64,000 nt of DNA. Origin: Aradus depressus (Eukaryota > Arthropoda > Insecta > Hemiptera > Aradidae). This document shows positions 1-11,262 of the stretch, piece after piece. Numbering within the stretch: position 1 is the first letter of the stretch; each line of letters begins with the position of its first letter. Under the pieces are notes generated by a model. It did no database searches and had not been told where the DNA came from. It worked only from the letters and a program-made list of their open reading frames with translations. The DNA is taken from assembly GCA_963662175.1 (NCBI GenBank), contig OY759226.1, positions 23,730,446-23,794,445 on the forward strand, written 5' to 3'. The position numbers and the translations under genes are program-made.

Positions 1-96
1 AAATACTTATTGATACAGCAATGTCGGTAGATTGGCTTCAATCAGATACCATATGTAAAGATAAAAAATATTTTTGATTCGTTTTATCTAAAATCG

Positions 97-220
97 CATA
101 CAGGCTTGGGACCATCGCTTAACGTCCCATACGAAGGCCGAAGTGCTAATTGTTATTTTCATTTTCTAAATTAACAAACCAAAGGGCCTCGGCCGGGTTT
201 CGAAACCACGATCTGGAGCT
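97..220 (-). mobile_element. tRNA-derived SINE fragment (SINE-A)
   Basis: Reverse-complement of the SINE-A head: B-box-like GGTTTCGAAACC and the GGGCCTCGGCC junction are visible, then the CGCTTAACGTCCCAT core. The tail half is missing and the head runs straight into a LINE fragment. It is the first of about 26 copies of this family in the window. Confidence 0.75.
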
Positions 221-690
221 CTTTTAGACTGGAACAGCTGGAGAGTCTGGAACACCTCGATAAGAGAAAAAAGGAAAGAAGAAGTAATTTTGACTTGGTT
301 ACGTATAGGGCACACGAGGCTGACCCATGGATATCTGATGGCTCAGGAACCACCTCCTCTGTGTCACTGCTGCAGGGTGGGACTGTCTGTCAGACACATT
401 CTAACTGAATGCATAGCCATCGTGAGAATTTCAAGCTTGCGGTGGATATTTCCGAAACTCTATCCAATATTAGCTCCCAAATTACTCAAATATTTCATTT
501 TTTGCACTTCACAAACCTCCTATCAAAATTATAAAACAAAATTGTCTTCATCACGTAGCCTTTCTATTCCATATACAGTAATCTCGACCTTTATTATTAT
601 TAATCTGCGTCTATTCAAATTAGCCCGCTAGGATCCCCACAGACCTGCATCCATCAGGCATCCATGACCCTCGTGGTCGAAATGCCCTAA
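221..690 (+). mobile_element. Non-LTR retrotransposon 3' fragment (Jockey/I-type ORF2 C-terminus)
   Basis: The frame opening at about 221 reads LLDWNSWRVWNTSIREK and then RIGHTRLTHGYLM, followed by a cysteine cluster (PPPLCHCC, then H and C in VRHILTEC). This is the typical C-terminal end of ORF2 in Jockey/I/LOA-type LINEs. The RT and endonuclease domains are absent, so it is a 5'-truncated dead copy. The 3' end probably lies near 690, where CCCTCGTGGTCGAAATG is followed by an A-run. A related inverted copy lies at 3440-3960. Confidence 0.75.
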
Positions 691-994
691 AGAAAAAAAA
701 ATTATATATATATACAATTATTAAATTCTAATAAATTAAATCAATTTATATAATAAAAATATATTAAGAAAAATGTACATTAAAAAAAAAAATATTGTCT
801 AATTCACAAAATATTTGTTACCTACAACATGGCTGAAGGTAGCATTACCTAAAGTACTCCCATATATTTTGTGGAATGTTTTGTGAGAATATTAAAAAAA
901 AAAACATTAGTTTTTATTTATATAACTGTATATTTAATAAAATGATTACTAATGACATGAGAATAAAAATAACATTAAAATTACATTATAATTA
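691..994. other. AT-rich stretch, no gene seen
   Basis: A/T runs and short simple repeats only. No open frame of note and no recognised repeat. Confidence 0.6.
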
Positions 995-1325
995 GTTAGT
1001 TATTATGACTCATGCCCCGGCTTTAACTACAAGGTCATATCGCCTATTACCAGAGATCTCTTTCGTCACTCTGGTGGACATGAGCCCGACTCTACTGTGA
1101 GAGTCCTAAATTTTGCCCAACCTAAATTGTTATTCACCTAGGGCAGGGGTCTTTAACGAGTAGCTGACATCGTACAGGCTCGGACCATCGCTTAACGTCC
1201 CATCCGAAGGACGGCATGCTTAAGTTTATTTTACCTTTCAGATAAAATAAACTAAGGGCCTCGGTCGGGTTTCGAACCCACGATCAGAAGGCAAGCATGT
1301 TTACCACTGAGCTACCGGCTCCCTC
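995..1325 (-). mobile_element. SINE-A, near full length
   Basis: Read on the minus strand: tRNA-like head GGTAGCTCAGTGGTAAAC, B box GGGTTCGAAACC, then the conserved body (GGGACGTTAAGCGATGG-type core, GAGTCGGGCTCATGTCCACC, GTAGTTAAAGCC) and the tail GCATGAGTCATAATAACTAA. About 330 bp. A short deletion removes part of the anticodon-arm region. Confidence 0.85.
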
Positions 1326-1605
1326 AATTACAATATATTTCTATCTTTAAAATAACTTAATGAAGTTGTAAGAATGACCAAATTTATTTTAAATACATCC
1401 CTTTGTTAACACATTATTCTGTTTCGACATATCGTTACTTCAGAACAAAAATGTCACAATTAAAATATGTGAATTTTGGGAAATCACGTTTTAATTCACT
1501 GATCCTTATTGGTACTTTCTTTTGATTTATTTAGAAAACTGCTAGAGCAATAAGCTTTTACACGGTTAATAATACTTACTTTAAGCCAATTTTACTTAGC
1601 TTTCA

Positions 1606-1632
1606 CCCCCCCCCCCCCCCCCCCCCCCCCCC
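1606..1632. repeat. Poly-C tract (27 nt)
   Basis: Uninterrupted run of C. The surrounding 1326-2850 interval is AT-rich and contains no gene or repeat that I recognise. Similar C runs occur at 16086-16122 and within 60400-61600. Confidence 0.9.
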
Positions 1633-2850
1633 TTGTAACACCGTTTAAAGCCCTTAAAGTCTAACAATGGAAGACCCGACACATCTGCTCTCTGGTGGCC
1701 AGAATTAGAAGTTACAATTGTGACACTCGTCAATAAAAAGTATACCATATTACCATTCTTTCTATAAGTTTAGTACGAATTCGATATTTTTTGAGTTGTG
1801 ACAGTCTTGTTCTGAGGTAGCGACATGTATGTATTTAGTGTGATGGTGTTGTTTATTCCAAATATCATATATATATATTATCAAGTATTGGTAATTTTGG
1901 TTATTTATTTTGTTATATCTCTCATGGGCGGGAGAAAGAGTACAAGTACATTTTTGTCCAAAACAGTATTATTACATATTTCACAATGTGAAGTCAATCT
2001 CTAGGAGTGGTGAGAAGAGGACAAGTCGGTAATGTCTCTCACGTAGTATAGACCTAATTTTTTGGCAGTTCAAAAAAATTAGTCCAGTGACAAAAGACAT
2101 TTTCTGTTTTCCTGAAAAATTGACTTTTTTGACTTGTACTATTATGGCCTCACACCAAAGATATTTCCATTATATCGTTATTTTGAAGGTAGGAAAAGCC
2201 TGTCATCAATTTGCCTTCTCTGTATTTCTAATTATTTCAAGTATAAAGATACTTGCCCTTCTGGATTTGAAATGAACAATAATAAATAAATAATACAATA
2301 ATTATTGGAAATAGTGGTTCAATTACACAGCCTTTCAGTCTCCCAAATAGGTTTATTTTTTATAAACTTATAAACAATTTTTTACAAACTTGTTTGTTCA
2401 CGTTTCGCCCATTTGGGCATTTTCAAAAATTTCAGACACCATAATAAGCCTTATTTGTATAGTCACAAATCACGTCAACAATTCAATATAAAATAATTTT
2501 TGTGTCTTTTGAATAAAAGGTTTTTTTTGTGTGTTTATAATCAAAAGGAGATTTTATATTTTTTAGTTGCTGTGCGGGTTAGTTTCACTACATTGTGAAG
2601 CATTTTTGTATTACCAAACAGCTTACCTCAAGACTTGATAATGTTAAGTTGTGATTTTCGGTCTTAAACTTTTAAACGAAACATAAAAAAAAAAAAAAGA
2701 AAAAAAGTTGAACATAAACACATCTCTAGTCTACATTATTTTTAGTTTTTTAGACACAGTATTTATGACAGAAGTTCCTTCAATACTATCATTAGGCAAT
2801 ATGATTCACATTTTAAAATCTTATAAATTGTATATCAGGCAGCTTGTAAA

Positions 2851-2932
2851 TAAGAATATAGTCTGACCTCTCACAGATTTCATTATTATAAGCTAGACGG
2901 CTTTCGAGGTTGCTCTCATCATTTGAGCCAGA
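2851..2932 (-). repeat. Repeat family P copy (hammerhead-like core)
   Basis: On the minus strand: ATGATGAGAGCAACCTC, then GAAAGCC and TAGCTTA, followed by CTGTGAGAGGTCAGACTA. The same sequence forms both arms of the inverted pair at 59187-59357 and 61951-62124. This copy is the most diverged, having AATGATGA in place of CTGATGA. Confidence 0.65.
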
Positions 2933-3439
2933 AATTAATGAAAATGTACTTATATATAAGTATATATACTTCAAAATTGTCTTTATTCAAAAATGTTTCA
3001 AAGAGTTTTTTCTTCTACAATAAAATATGTAATAATATTATTATATAAATAGACGATATATTCTCACTAATGTTGTTGTCTAATTATGATCATATTGATT
3101 TTTTCTGGAAACAGATGTGAATTCATAAGTAATGATAATACTTCTCTAGTTCTCATTAACTAAAAAATACCATAATATGCAGAAAAAAAAGGTTTAATAT
3201 TTTAATAAGAAATGCTGAGAAATTATGAAATTTTATGAGTTCTAAATTTTGCATACACTGCGTATACCTATTCAAATATCTAGAACAGAAGGCAAAAGCC
3301 TGCTTGTTTAGAACTCATTGCAAGTCTTAATTGGCTCTCTACTCAGTAAAAAACTAAAGAGATTGTGTGATGAGTCTTTAGCAGGGCGTGTCATTTTACA
3401 ATAAGATTATTCCAAAATTTATTCACTATTGTAAATTAT
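2933..3439. other. No recognisable feature
   Basis: AT-rich DNA without an extended open frame or a repeat recognisable elsewhere in the window. Confidence 0.5.
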
Positions 3440-3960
3440 TATGTATATTTTTTTAAATTTATCTTTGGACATTTCGACCACGAGGGATGCCATTGATCCA
3501 TCTATACTTTTTCCTTAATGTAGGAAATGTAATCACGTATGAGGACTTATTAAGTTATTATATTTTAATAATACAATTTTCCATTTTATTTCTTAGTTTC
3601 AACTCTTTTTTTTTTCTCCCAATTAAATAATTTTTAGTGTTTCCATGCCACACTTATGGAATCACTTCGGTGTGTCCGTCTGTGAAGATCCTAGCTGATT
3701 TTGATAGGCACAAATTCTTAATAAAGGTCGAAATGTGATGAAGATGAATTTTGTTTTATAATTTAGATAGGAGATTTATTGAAGTGTTGAAAATTAAATA
3801 GTTGCATAATTTGGGAGATATTATTAGATATAATTTCTGAAATATCCACCGCAAGGTTGAATTCTCTTTCTGAGTCTGATAAACAGACTCACCCGACACA
3901 GAAGAGGGGCTCCGGAGCCAAGATTATTATCGATCATCCTGAGCCAATCAATCTGCCATT
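3440..3960 (-). mobile_element. Non-LTR retrotransposon fragment, same family as 221-690
   Basis: On the minus strand, 3840-3955 matches the cysteine-cluster part of 221-690 (shared TGCGGTGGATATTTC and neighbouring bases), and 3470-3492 repeats the family's 3' end CCCTCGTGGTCGAAATG. Frames are broken. It is a decayed fragment just beyond the 3' end of the kinase gene. Confidence 0.65.
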
Positions 3961-4093
3961 GATCCATACTTTTTCCTTGATATAGGAAAAGTAATCACTT
4001 ACGAGATAAAATAATACAATAAATAATACAATTTTCTATTGAACTATTGGTTTCTTAAATGCAAATATTTTTTTATTGCAATTAAATAATATT
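3961..4093. repeat. Direct duplication of 3485-3640
   Basis: The block beginning TGCCATTGATCCAT followed by ACTTTTTCCTT occurs at about 3490 and again at 3957, and similarity continues to an AATTAAATAAT segment. The two copies bracket the coding-like part of the LINE fragment, so the fragment sits between imperfect direct repeats of about 140 bp. Confidence 0.6.
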
Positions 4094-4178
4094 TTTTTCT
4101 TTATAAAGGTTCTGGGCTGCAAGTCCACCCTCACTATCTATGTTTTGGTCGACTATTTATTATATTAATATAAAGTTT

Positions 4179-4392
4179 ATAGCTCAGAGGTAGCGTGCAT
4201 GTCTATTGTCTATAAAAAAAAATTGAGCATGCCGTCCTTCGGATGGGACGTTAAGCAATGGTCCCGAGCCTGTGTCAGGAACTCAATAAAGACCCTATAT
4301 CCTTGGTGAATAAACCAGGATAAGCAAAATTTAGGACTCATAGTGTAGTGCATCTTAGTTAAAGCCCAGGCATGAAGTCACAATAACTAATT
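4179..4392 (+). mobile_element. SINE-A, internally deleted
   Basis: Begins ATAGCTCAGAGGTAGCG and jumps past the B box into the GCATGCCGTCCTTCGGATGG core. Ends in AAAGCCCAGGCATGAAGTCA and CAATAACTAA. Confidence 0.75.
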
Positions 4393-4488
4393 ATAAATTA
4401 GATGACCAGAACATAGATACTAAGTATGGACTTACAGCTAACACCACAAACAAAAAGGATGAAAGGAAAGATACATAAAATAATATAT

Positions 4489-4494
4489 TTTATT
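4489..4494 (-). promoter_or_regulatory. Candidate polyadenylation signal of the kinase gene
   Basis: AATAAA on the minus strand, about 240 bases downstream of the stop codon at 4735-4737. It is the first such hexamer I find in the 3' flank, in AT-rich sequence where chance hits are common. Confidence 0.35.
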
Positions 4495-4734
4495 TATAAT
4501 AATTACAAATTAGTATAAATATTATTATCTTTTAAATAATTAAGTTACAACTTAAACAGATACTAGGTACAAAAATATATATTCTATAATATACAAATAA
4601 TGAGGCGTTATGTTCAATTATTATTTACAAAATAAATATCACATGAAATTACAAAATGATATTTGATACGTATCTATTAGAAACGGAAGAGCAAAATGAG
4701 CAGAAAATGTATTAGAACAAATGTAAGGCAAGTG

Positions 4735-4830
4735 TCAAAAATCTTTATCCCAATTTGACATTTCATCTGGAGGAAAATCAGTTTCTTTGGCATATTTGTC
4801 GAAATTTGACGTGTCTGTGGGGCTCGTGAT
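4735..4830 (-). CDS. Pkg21D: cGMP-dependent protein kinase (Pkg21D type), exon 13: C-terminal tail and stop
   Basis: Last coding exon: 32 codons including the TGA at 4737-4735. It encodes the AGC C-terminal tail, SPTDTSNFDKY and ending MSNWDKDF, close to the family's usual end (GWD-[KA]-DF). In PKGs this tail packs against the kinase lobes. The acceptor is GTTTCAG and the exon begins in phase 0 after exon 12. The tail Trp-Asp and final Asp-Phe are present, so the C-terminus is complete. Intron 12 (4831-9895) holds SINE, family B and LINE debris. Confidence 0.93.
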   Translation of the reverse strand: MTSPTDTSNFDKYAKETDFPPDEMSNWDKDF

Positions 4831-5005
4831 CTGAAACAATTATTATTATATAAATATTATTTTATTATATATAAAATAAAAACAAATCTAACAATTATTA
4901 AATAAAAAAAAATAATAATAATAGATGATCCTAGAATATATTTAATTTCGAAAATAAATAAAAGAATTATCTTCAGCTTACTAGCAATCAATCTATACTT
5001 ATATA

Positions 5006-5285
5006 GAGTGATGGTAGCTCAAAAGTGCAAGCCTAACTAGGTCAGGATCGATGGTTCTAGAGCAGGCCATCCTTCGGAAGGGACGTAAAGTGATGGTCCC
5101 GAGCCTGTACGATATCATAACCTAAATTACAAAATTTGAGTAGGCAAAATTTAGGACTTCCGTCAATTAAGTAGAGTGAAGCTCATGTCTACCAGAATGA
5201 CGAAAGGGCGCTCTGGTATCTGGTAGTAAGCGATATGACCTCATAGTTAAAGCCCTGGCATGAGTCACAATAACTAACTATAACC
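5006..5285 (+). mobile_element. SINE-A, degraded
   Basis: Head GGTAGCTCAAAAGTGC, no intact B box, then CATCCTTCGGAAGGGACG, CTCATGTCTACCAGAATGAC and the tail TGGCATGAGTCACAATAACT. Older and more diverged than the consensus-like copies. Confidence 0.75.
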
Positions 5286-5422
5286 AATTTTTACAATAAT
5301 TTTTTTTTTACATTAATAATTTACAACTTATACACTTCTAAGTGTACAAAAAATAATTCAAATATTCATTTAATCGCAATTTTCGCTAAAGCTCTTGAAC
5401 ATTTAAAGAGCTGTGTATCAGA

Positions 5423-5583
5423 TTGTGAACGTGTCGATACATTCATTCAATCGGGAGTTATCAGTTATCAATGTTCACAGACACACAGACTTTACTTTCT
5501 CATATTTGGAATCTAGACGTCGGAGAACATGAAATCCCGTTAATAACTCCGCATCGAATTTTTGACCGATTACATAATTTTTC
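5423..5583 (-). repeat. Family B repeat, fragment
   Basis: Reverse orientation of the family B start: ATTATGTAATCGGTCAAAAA and TCGGAGTTATTAACGGGATT on the minus strand, then the GTTCACAG, GATAACTCCCGATTGAATGA and CGACACG portion. It abuts the LINE beginning at 5586. Confidence 0.65.
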
Positions 5584-5585
5584 CA

Positions 5586-6395
5586 TGCAGGCTGCCAAGC
5601 TACTGCAGCAGTTACACTGCAGAACTGTGCGCCGTTGCTGAAGCAATGAGTTTTGTTACTTCCGATGTAGGTCGGAACTACATGATTTGTAGTGACTCCA
5701 TCTCCGCTCTTCAGAGTATCCAACAGTTTAACAGCCGCTGCCCCCTAGTATATAAAATACAAAAGCTTCTCGGGAATTGCATAAGGGATAGCAAGCAAGT
5801 GGTTTTTTGCTGGATTCCCTCACACGTGGGTATTGAAGGGAACCATGCTGCGGATAGAATGGCAAGGGAAGCAGCAGCGCTGCCTGGAGAAGGAAGAATA
5901 ATAACGACAATTCCGGACCTAAAGATCTGCCTACATCACAAAATAAAAGAGAGCTGGACCTCTTTGTGGACCAACATGGACCCAACAAATAAGCTTAGGT
6001 CCATCAAAGCTAATGTTGACAAATGGCAAAGCTCTGAAAGACAGAATAGACAGGAGGAGGTATGTCTGATGCGGCTCCGTGTAGGCCACACTCGCCTAAC
6101 CCATGGCCACCTCATAACCAGGGCGATGGCCCCGGGCTGTGGCGGGTGTGGGGCCTGGCCTCTCACAGTAAGCCACATCCTGGAGGAGTGCCCTGGATAT
6201 GAGGATATACTAAAGGCCATGGGTTTGCATAAAAGGGACCTACATGAGATGCTCGGAGACGACAACTCATCTATTGAAGCTGTCCTAAACACGATGAAAA
6301 CAACACACCTCATAGATCTAATTTAATCGAGTTAAAGGCGTCAAAAATCTTTGTCATTGGACGCCGATAAATAAAAACTATTCTATTCTATTCAT
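5586..6395 (+). mobile_element. Non-LTR retrotransposon 3' end with RNase H domain (I/LOA-type)
   Basis: One open frame from 5586 to the stop at 6324-6326. It carries most of an RNase H domain: YTAELCAVAEA (catalytic Glu), ICSDSISALQS (catalytic Asp), WIPSHVGIEGNHAADRMA (the His and last Asp). Then comes RVGHTRLTHGHL with a cysteine cluster CGGCG, H and C. The first RNase H Asp is lost through 5' truncation, so the copy is dead although its frame is unbroken. A short 3' UTR ends in repeats of TTCTA near 6395, the simple-repeat tail typical of such LINEs. It is the best-preserved LINE in the window and probably young. Confidence 0.85.
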
Positions 6396-7459
6396 ACTTT
6401 TTCCTATACTATAAAATTATAATGGACATACAAACAAAAATTATAAAAAATAATAATAATAAAAATACTTACAGCAATCAAATATCAATACATTTTTATA
6501 AATATAGATATACATCGGATAAATTAATGTTGGCCACTGTATATTGGAGTGTTAGTTCACTTACCATTAAGACAAAAATAAGGTAAAATGATTTTTAAAG
6601 AACACAAATGATTATAGATACTATTTATTTACTAAAATATAAAAAATAAATAATAGGAATAGAGATAGGGAAAAATAGATAAGATATAGAAAAAAAAAAT
6701 AGATATAGAAATAGAAACATAAAAATAGATATAGAAATAGAAAAGTAGAGCAGAAGTAGTGTGTGTGATGGAGTTAAATTTCCAAGCCTGTGTCTTCTTT
6801 ATGTGTATTTTAAAAACTCCATTCTGATGTATTTTGATTTTTGTCTTTGTTGTATCTCACTTGCTTTACATTGCTACACGAAAATTTCTGTAACTGAAAA
6901 ACTTTTATTTATAACAAAAAAAAACTGATTGGTTTTCGATTGGGTTAGTGAACACAAGTCAAACTACGCGTAGTAATATTTAGTAGCGATATTAAACATA
7001 AATGTTTATATATTTTATACAAAGCCATGGTAAACGTGAAATTGCAATCTACTGTGTGTTGGCTAAGGATAAGCGCAAAAAAATAAAAAAAAAAGCTATG
7101 AAATAATATTGAAAGCATACATCGATGGCTTAGTTCACAAATGTTGTATAACAATTTATGTTGAGATGGTACAAAAAAATATAACAATGTCGCTTGATGG
7201 GAGATGTCAGCCAGCGCGAAACTTAATTTTCATATTACACTGTTCTCGGAGAGAAGATCGCGAGGCCATCTCCTGTTCAAGCGACGAGGAGGATCTTATA
7301 CAACATGAATATTTTATTATATATACAACTTGTTGAGAAATGCGGACACACTGTAGAAACTTTTAATAATAAAAAATATATATATATATTTTTAAATATT
7401 GTTTATTATAATTATCTACCTAAAAACTCTTAGTTTATATAATAAAGCCAAAGAACATT
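6396..7459. other. AT-rich intron sequence, no clear gene
   Basis: Contains a tandem AGATATAGAAATAGA-like stretch at about 6650-6750 and an unassigned open frame at 7109-7336 (plus) with an acidic SCSSDEEDLIQH segment. Upstream of it, in a different frame, is a basic stretch (KDKRKKIKKKAMK). The latter is faintly like the N-terminus of Harbinger transposases, but I cannot support that identification. Confidence 0.35.
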
Positions 7460-7461
7460 AA

Positions 7462-7739
7462 GACAAGGAACTCGTACTTAGAGGTTGCAGGTATGACCGG
7501 GTGGATAGCTTCAAATCCCTGGGGGCCGTTATCACGGAAAGGAAGACATCAAAGTGAGGATAACGGCCGGGCATAGATGCTACCAGTCACTACAGAAGGT
7601 GCTCGGATCGAGAACTGTGTCCCGAGACGCCAAAATACCAATTTATAAAACAGTCCTGAGACCGGTCGTCACACATGCGAGTGAAACATGGGTCCTGACC
7701 AGGAGGGACGAAGTCTTACTCAATACGTGGGAGAGTTAA
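7462..7739 (+). mobile_element. Non-LTR retrotransposon RT C-terminal fragment
   Basis: Two frames give VDSFKSLGAVIT and then RCYQSLQKVLGSRTVSRDAK, followed by IPIYKTVLRPVVTHASETW and VLTRRDEVLLNTWE. This is the region just after the RT catalytic core found in many insect LINE-derived ORFs (FKYLG, RPV-x-YGSE-x-W, LN-x-WER). A frameshift lies between the two parts, and the frame stops where the family would continue. Confidence 0.75.
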
Positions 7740-7742
7740 GAA

Positions 7743-8417
7743 ACATTGATTTTGAACTAAGTCATCGACATATACATTAATAAACACAGGATTATAATAA
7801 TTTTTTAGGAAATATTAAATCAAATACTACAACAATAACTTTATAACGGATCACTATTGCTCTGACATAAGTCTAAAAGTCAAAATATTTCCCCATCTCG
7901 AAAATTATTTGTATTTTATGTATATAAATTAAGTGGGAGGTTGGTAAAGGTTCCTTTGATTTGGATGAAGAATAGTACTTTTCTTAATTATTGTGCGCCC
8001 TATATATAAAATTTCAAATTGATATGATCATTTTATTGAGAGTTATTACAGGTTTGGAGTAACTCCCTTCCCTTTTTGGTTGATTTGGCTGAAAATGTGA
8101 GAATAGTTGTTATTAAAGCCGCAGACGTACAAGCTATATTATTATTATATTTTTTTTCTTCTTATTTTTGTAATCAGGGGATTGGAAAACTGTAATATCC
8201 ATTGAAATATCAATAATTTTTAGCAAAAATAAGTATTGTGTACAGCTGAAAAATAACGCAAACTAACGCATTAAATTGGCGCCAGCCAAAGCGCAGAGTA
8301 GCTATTGAGTATAGCCGTAGGCGTGAAACTGTTCCTATCCTTAAAACGATTATATTGCACTATCTAAGGTAAAAACTAAACACAAAATCATTGCGAATTT
8401 TTTGTTTAATTATTTTT
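7743..8417. other. No recognisable feature
   Basis: AT-rich intron sequence. A short family B-like segment (AACTCCCTTCCC, GATTTGGCTGAAAATG) lies near 8060-8100, but nothing else can be assigned. Confidence 0.4.
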
Positions 8418-8650
8418 TAGTTAGTTATACTGACTCAAGTCTTATTACCGGAGTCACTCTGGTGGACATGAGCAGACATTACTGTGTGAGTCCAAAATTT
8501 GTTTCTTCCCTACATTTTTATTCACCTAGGGCAGGGGTCTTTACCTCTTACGTCTTCTTACTTACATCCCAGATAAAAACTCTAAGGGCCTTGGCCGGGT
8601 TAGCAACCCGTGATCTTGAGCTCAGTAGACAGCAGACGCTATCCCTAAAT
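8418..8650 (-). mobile_element. SINE-A, internally deleted
   Basis: Minus strand: head with GAGCTCAAGATCACGGGTT and AACCCGGCCAAGGCCC, then a deleted core, AAAGACCCCTGCCCTAGG, ACTCTGGTAATAAGACTTG and the TTAGTTAGTTAT tail. About 100 bp shorter than full length. Confidence 0.75.
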
Positions 8651-9266
8651 ATTTTTTTTAAATAATCATTTATTTATTACACAAACTATTTATTTGCGTA
8701 ACAGTAAATAATTATTTTTATTATTATATTTTTATGAAAAAAGAAAAACAAAGAATCAAAGTTAAAACATGTGAGACAACGGTAACTTTAAACACAAGTG
8801 GTATCAATATCAGTTTTGCCAGGTAATGATTTTAAAATTCATTCTCCAGTGAAGTGACACATTTCAAGTTTCGCCCCAAGTTTCGTCCAGAAACATTGCT
8901 ACATTCTAATATAATAAATACATTAAATATGTATTTTTAAATAGAGTTTAATGTAAATTCTGTCACTTTCTACGTCTTAGTCTACTTGTGACTTAATAAA
9001 GAATCCATAACACAGTTAGTAACTCTTTATCCACTATTTTCAAATATTTAGAACTATTTACATCTTAACTTATTAACTGGTAAATTTATACTAACAAAAT
9101 CCATAAAACAGCTGACTGACTCATTCTAATCTTTCTGATCCGGTAGTTATAGAATTTCTGATGTCTAGAAGATTCTATTATTCCTCATTGGCTAAACTTT
9201 AATAGAACTGACATTGTCTGCAAGATTTAAAATTTATTATTTGATCTAAAAGAACCTTTTAAATAT

Positions 9267-9440
9267 TGTTAGTTATTAGGATTCATGCCCGGGCTATAAC
9301 AAGGTAATATCGCCTACTACCAGAGCGCTATTTCGTCACTCTGGTGACTATGAGACTAGGGTCCTTAACGAGTAACGGGATCATCGGTTAACGTCTCAGA
9401 TAAGAAACGCAAGGGCCTCGACCCGCGATTCTGAGTTTAG
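9267..9440 (-). mobile_element. SINE-A fragment
   Basis: Tail end TTGTTAGTTATTAGGATTCA plus GCCCGGGC and ACTACCAGAGCGCTATTTCG, then several deletions to the GGGCCTCG junction. 8651-9266 beside it has no recognisable feature. Confidence 0.7.
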
Positions 9441-9895
9441 TGGGGGTCAAGTACTATTATTTTAGATGTATTACAACATTAAAATATCAAGAAAGCGTTC
9501 AGTAAGTTAGAATATTAAGGTTACAAAATGGAACTTGTCCCAGACCCTTTAGATTAACAATGAATACATGAAATGACCCATTGACAAACATAAATTATTC
9601 AATTCGTCTTCGTAGCTTTCGAAACAATCGATAGTGTGAAAACAACATCTTTTTACTGTTGAAAAATGTAAGAACCCAGTGTTTTTGAGATGAACAATAA
9701 ATAACTGACCATCTCGGCAACGCGCTCGCCCGATTTTTTAGGACAAGGGCACAGTTTGACGTCTATGGCTATACTTATTTTTTCAAATTCTTGTTGGTTT
9801 TTGTAAATTATGTACTATTTTTGTAGTGATTATAGAAAAAAAGTCAGAAAGTTGCGATAGTGATTAATAAAGAATAGTAGATATATATATATTAC

Positions 9896-9962
9896 CTTTG
9901 GTACGATGGGCGGAACGATAGTTCTTGTAACCAAACCGTTCCAATCGAATCCTTGGAACCAT
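9896..9962 (-). CDS. Pkg21D: cGMP-dependent protein kinase, exon 12
   Basis: 67-base exon that completes a Lys codon from exon 11 and then reads WFQGFDWNGL, VTRTIVPPIVPK. This is the C-lobe end and start of the AGC tail (HKWF-x-GF-W-x-GL and PPI-x-P in the family). Acceptor TTCTCCAG, donor GGTAAT; it ends on a codon boundary. The Trp-Phe and the Pro-Pro that anchor the tail are kept. Confidence 0.92.
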
Positions 9963-10024
9963 CTGGAGAAAAATAAAATTAGTTAGCTACGGGAGACATA
10001 AATGCCAAGATAGGAGAAATTACC

Positions 10025-10345
10025 CAGTGGTGACACTCCCAAGGCATTTAGTATCCCTCATCTATGGCTAATCACTGTCACTGCCTGACCTGACGTCTCT
10101 AGGCCATTGGCGCTTAAGGCGTCGTTCAGAAGTGTGGCAGGAGAGAGGGCACGGACTAGACGATTAATGTGACTACTAAAGACGGAAAATAATTCCTTGT
10201 ACCTGGATTTAGCTAATTCGGTGACAAAGAGAATATTGAGATCAGTATGAAGGGTATTGTTTGAGATGTAATAAGGAGCATTGGCTATTGTACGAAGAAT
10301 TTTGGATTAAAATGATTGAATATAGTCGTTTTGCTTTCAAAGTTA
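10025..10345 (-). mobile_element. Jockey-type LINE fragment (post-RT region)
   Basis: Minus-strand frame reads SKILRTIANAPYYISNNTLH, then TDLNILFVTELAKSRYKELF, resembling the segment after the RT domain in Jockey elements (VLRTITNAPWYVRN, LH-x-DL-x-I). Internal stops (TAA where the family has Gln; TGA near 10065) show it is dead. Confidence 0.7.
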
Positions 10346-10541
10346 ATTTTGATCTTTTGTCTAATAGTCTTAGTAATCGTTTATAGAGACTGCTAATTTT
10401 TTGTACTTTCAGTGTAGTGTGAGGACTTCCATTTGTTTGTCAAGTAGTCGCAAACTTAGTTTTTTGAAGAAATAAGATAAATTTAAATATTTTAAACAAA
10501 TTTCTATTGTTATTATTGTTAAAATTCTACTTTAGACTCAC

Positions 10542-10727
10542 TTATCCTTTTTGATTTCCATAATTCCACCATATCGCATGCCAAGACGTTCCCCTGGTGT
10601 TTCTCGACACAATTTTTTGATTAATTCTTGAGCAGTTCGAGTGATTTGTCGAGGAAAGTCAACCTTTTCAATTCCTTTCAAAATATGATTGTAGATTTTC
10701 ATTGGATCCGATCCAGAAAATGGAGGC
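10542..10727 (-). CDS. Pkg21D: cGMP-dependent protein kinase, exon 11: kinase C-lobe
   Basis: 186 bases encoding PPFSGSDPMKIYNHILKGIE, then LIKKLCRETPGERLG and ending MEIKKDK. The LI-K-x-LC-R-x-x-P-x-ERLG block with its Arg is the kinase subdomain XI signature. The acceptor is TTTTCAG and the donor GTGAGT; the first base completes a Val codon from exon 10 and the last two bases begin the Lys shared with exon 12. No stop or frameshift. Confidence 0.93.
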
Positions 10728-10889
10728 CTGAAAAATTGTATAAACACATAGATAAGAAGCAAGCAAATAAGTATAAAAAAAAAAAGTGCACTAAACAATA
10801 GAAATATGCATTTTCTTATATACGTATAATTTATTAAAAAGCAATTCAGCTAATTAGTTAAGATACTCTGAAATCATATAATTAATTTT

Positions 10890-10978
10890 CCTTTCCCAGC
10901 ACGAATTAATGTAAGTTTTCGCTCTCCCGCCAAAGCCAATTGACCGTTCGGGCTAAAGGTCAATAATTGACTTACATG
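10890..10978 (-). repeat. Family B repeat, 3' end fragment
   Basis: Reverse orientation of the family B end: AGCACGAATTAATG, TTTTCGCTCTCCCGCCAAAG, CGACCGTT-type GACCGTTCGGGCTAA. It is followed by plain AT-rich intron to 11262. Confidence 0.6.
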
Positions 10979-11262
10979 GTACAATTACTTTATATTTGTT
11001 AGGTTATGAAATACACTATATAAATTACTGCGTTACATGAGTTTGTTTCTTATTTTAAATTTTATTCTGGGACCGAGGTCCCCTAAGAATAAATAAATGA
11101 AAGTCACTGAACAGAGCAACAAATAGAAATAAAATAAAATATCAGTAATGAGATAACAGTGCTACAGTGGATAGAAACAAGAAGAAAATAAATATAACTA
11201 AATAAGAAAATATAATAAAATAAATAATGATGAAATAAGGAAAAAAAAATATAAATAAAATA

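Noticed and set aside
1261..1325. tRNA genes (many GGTTCGAAACC B boxes with GGTAGCTCAGTGG heads)
   Set aside because: Each is followed by the same 250-bp SINE body and lacks a 3' acceptor-stem partner; these are SINE heads, not tRNA genes.
5475..6313. Minus-strand frames across the RNase H region
   Set aside because: They are shadows of the plus-strand LINE frame, which has the catalytic motifs.
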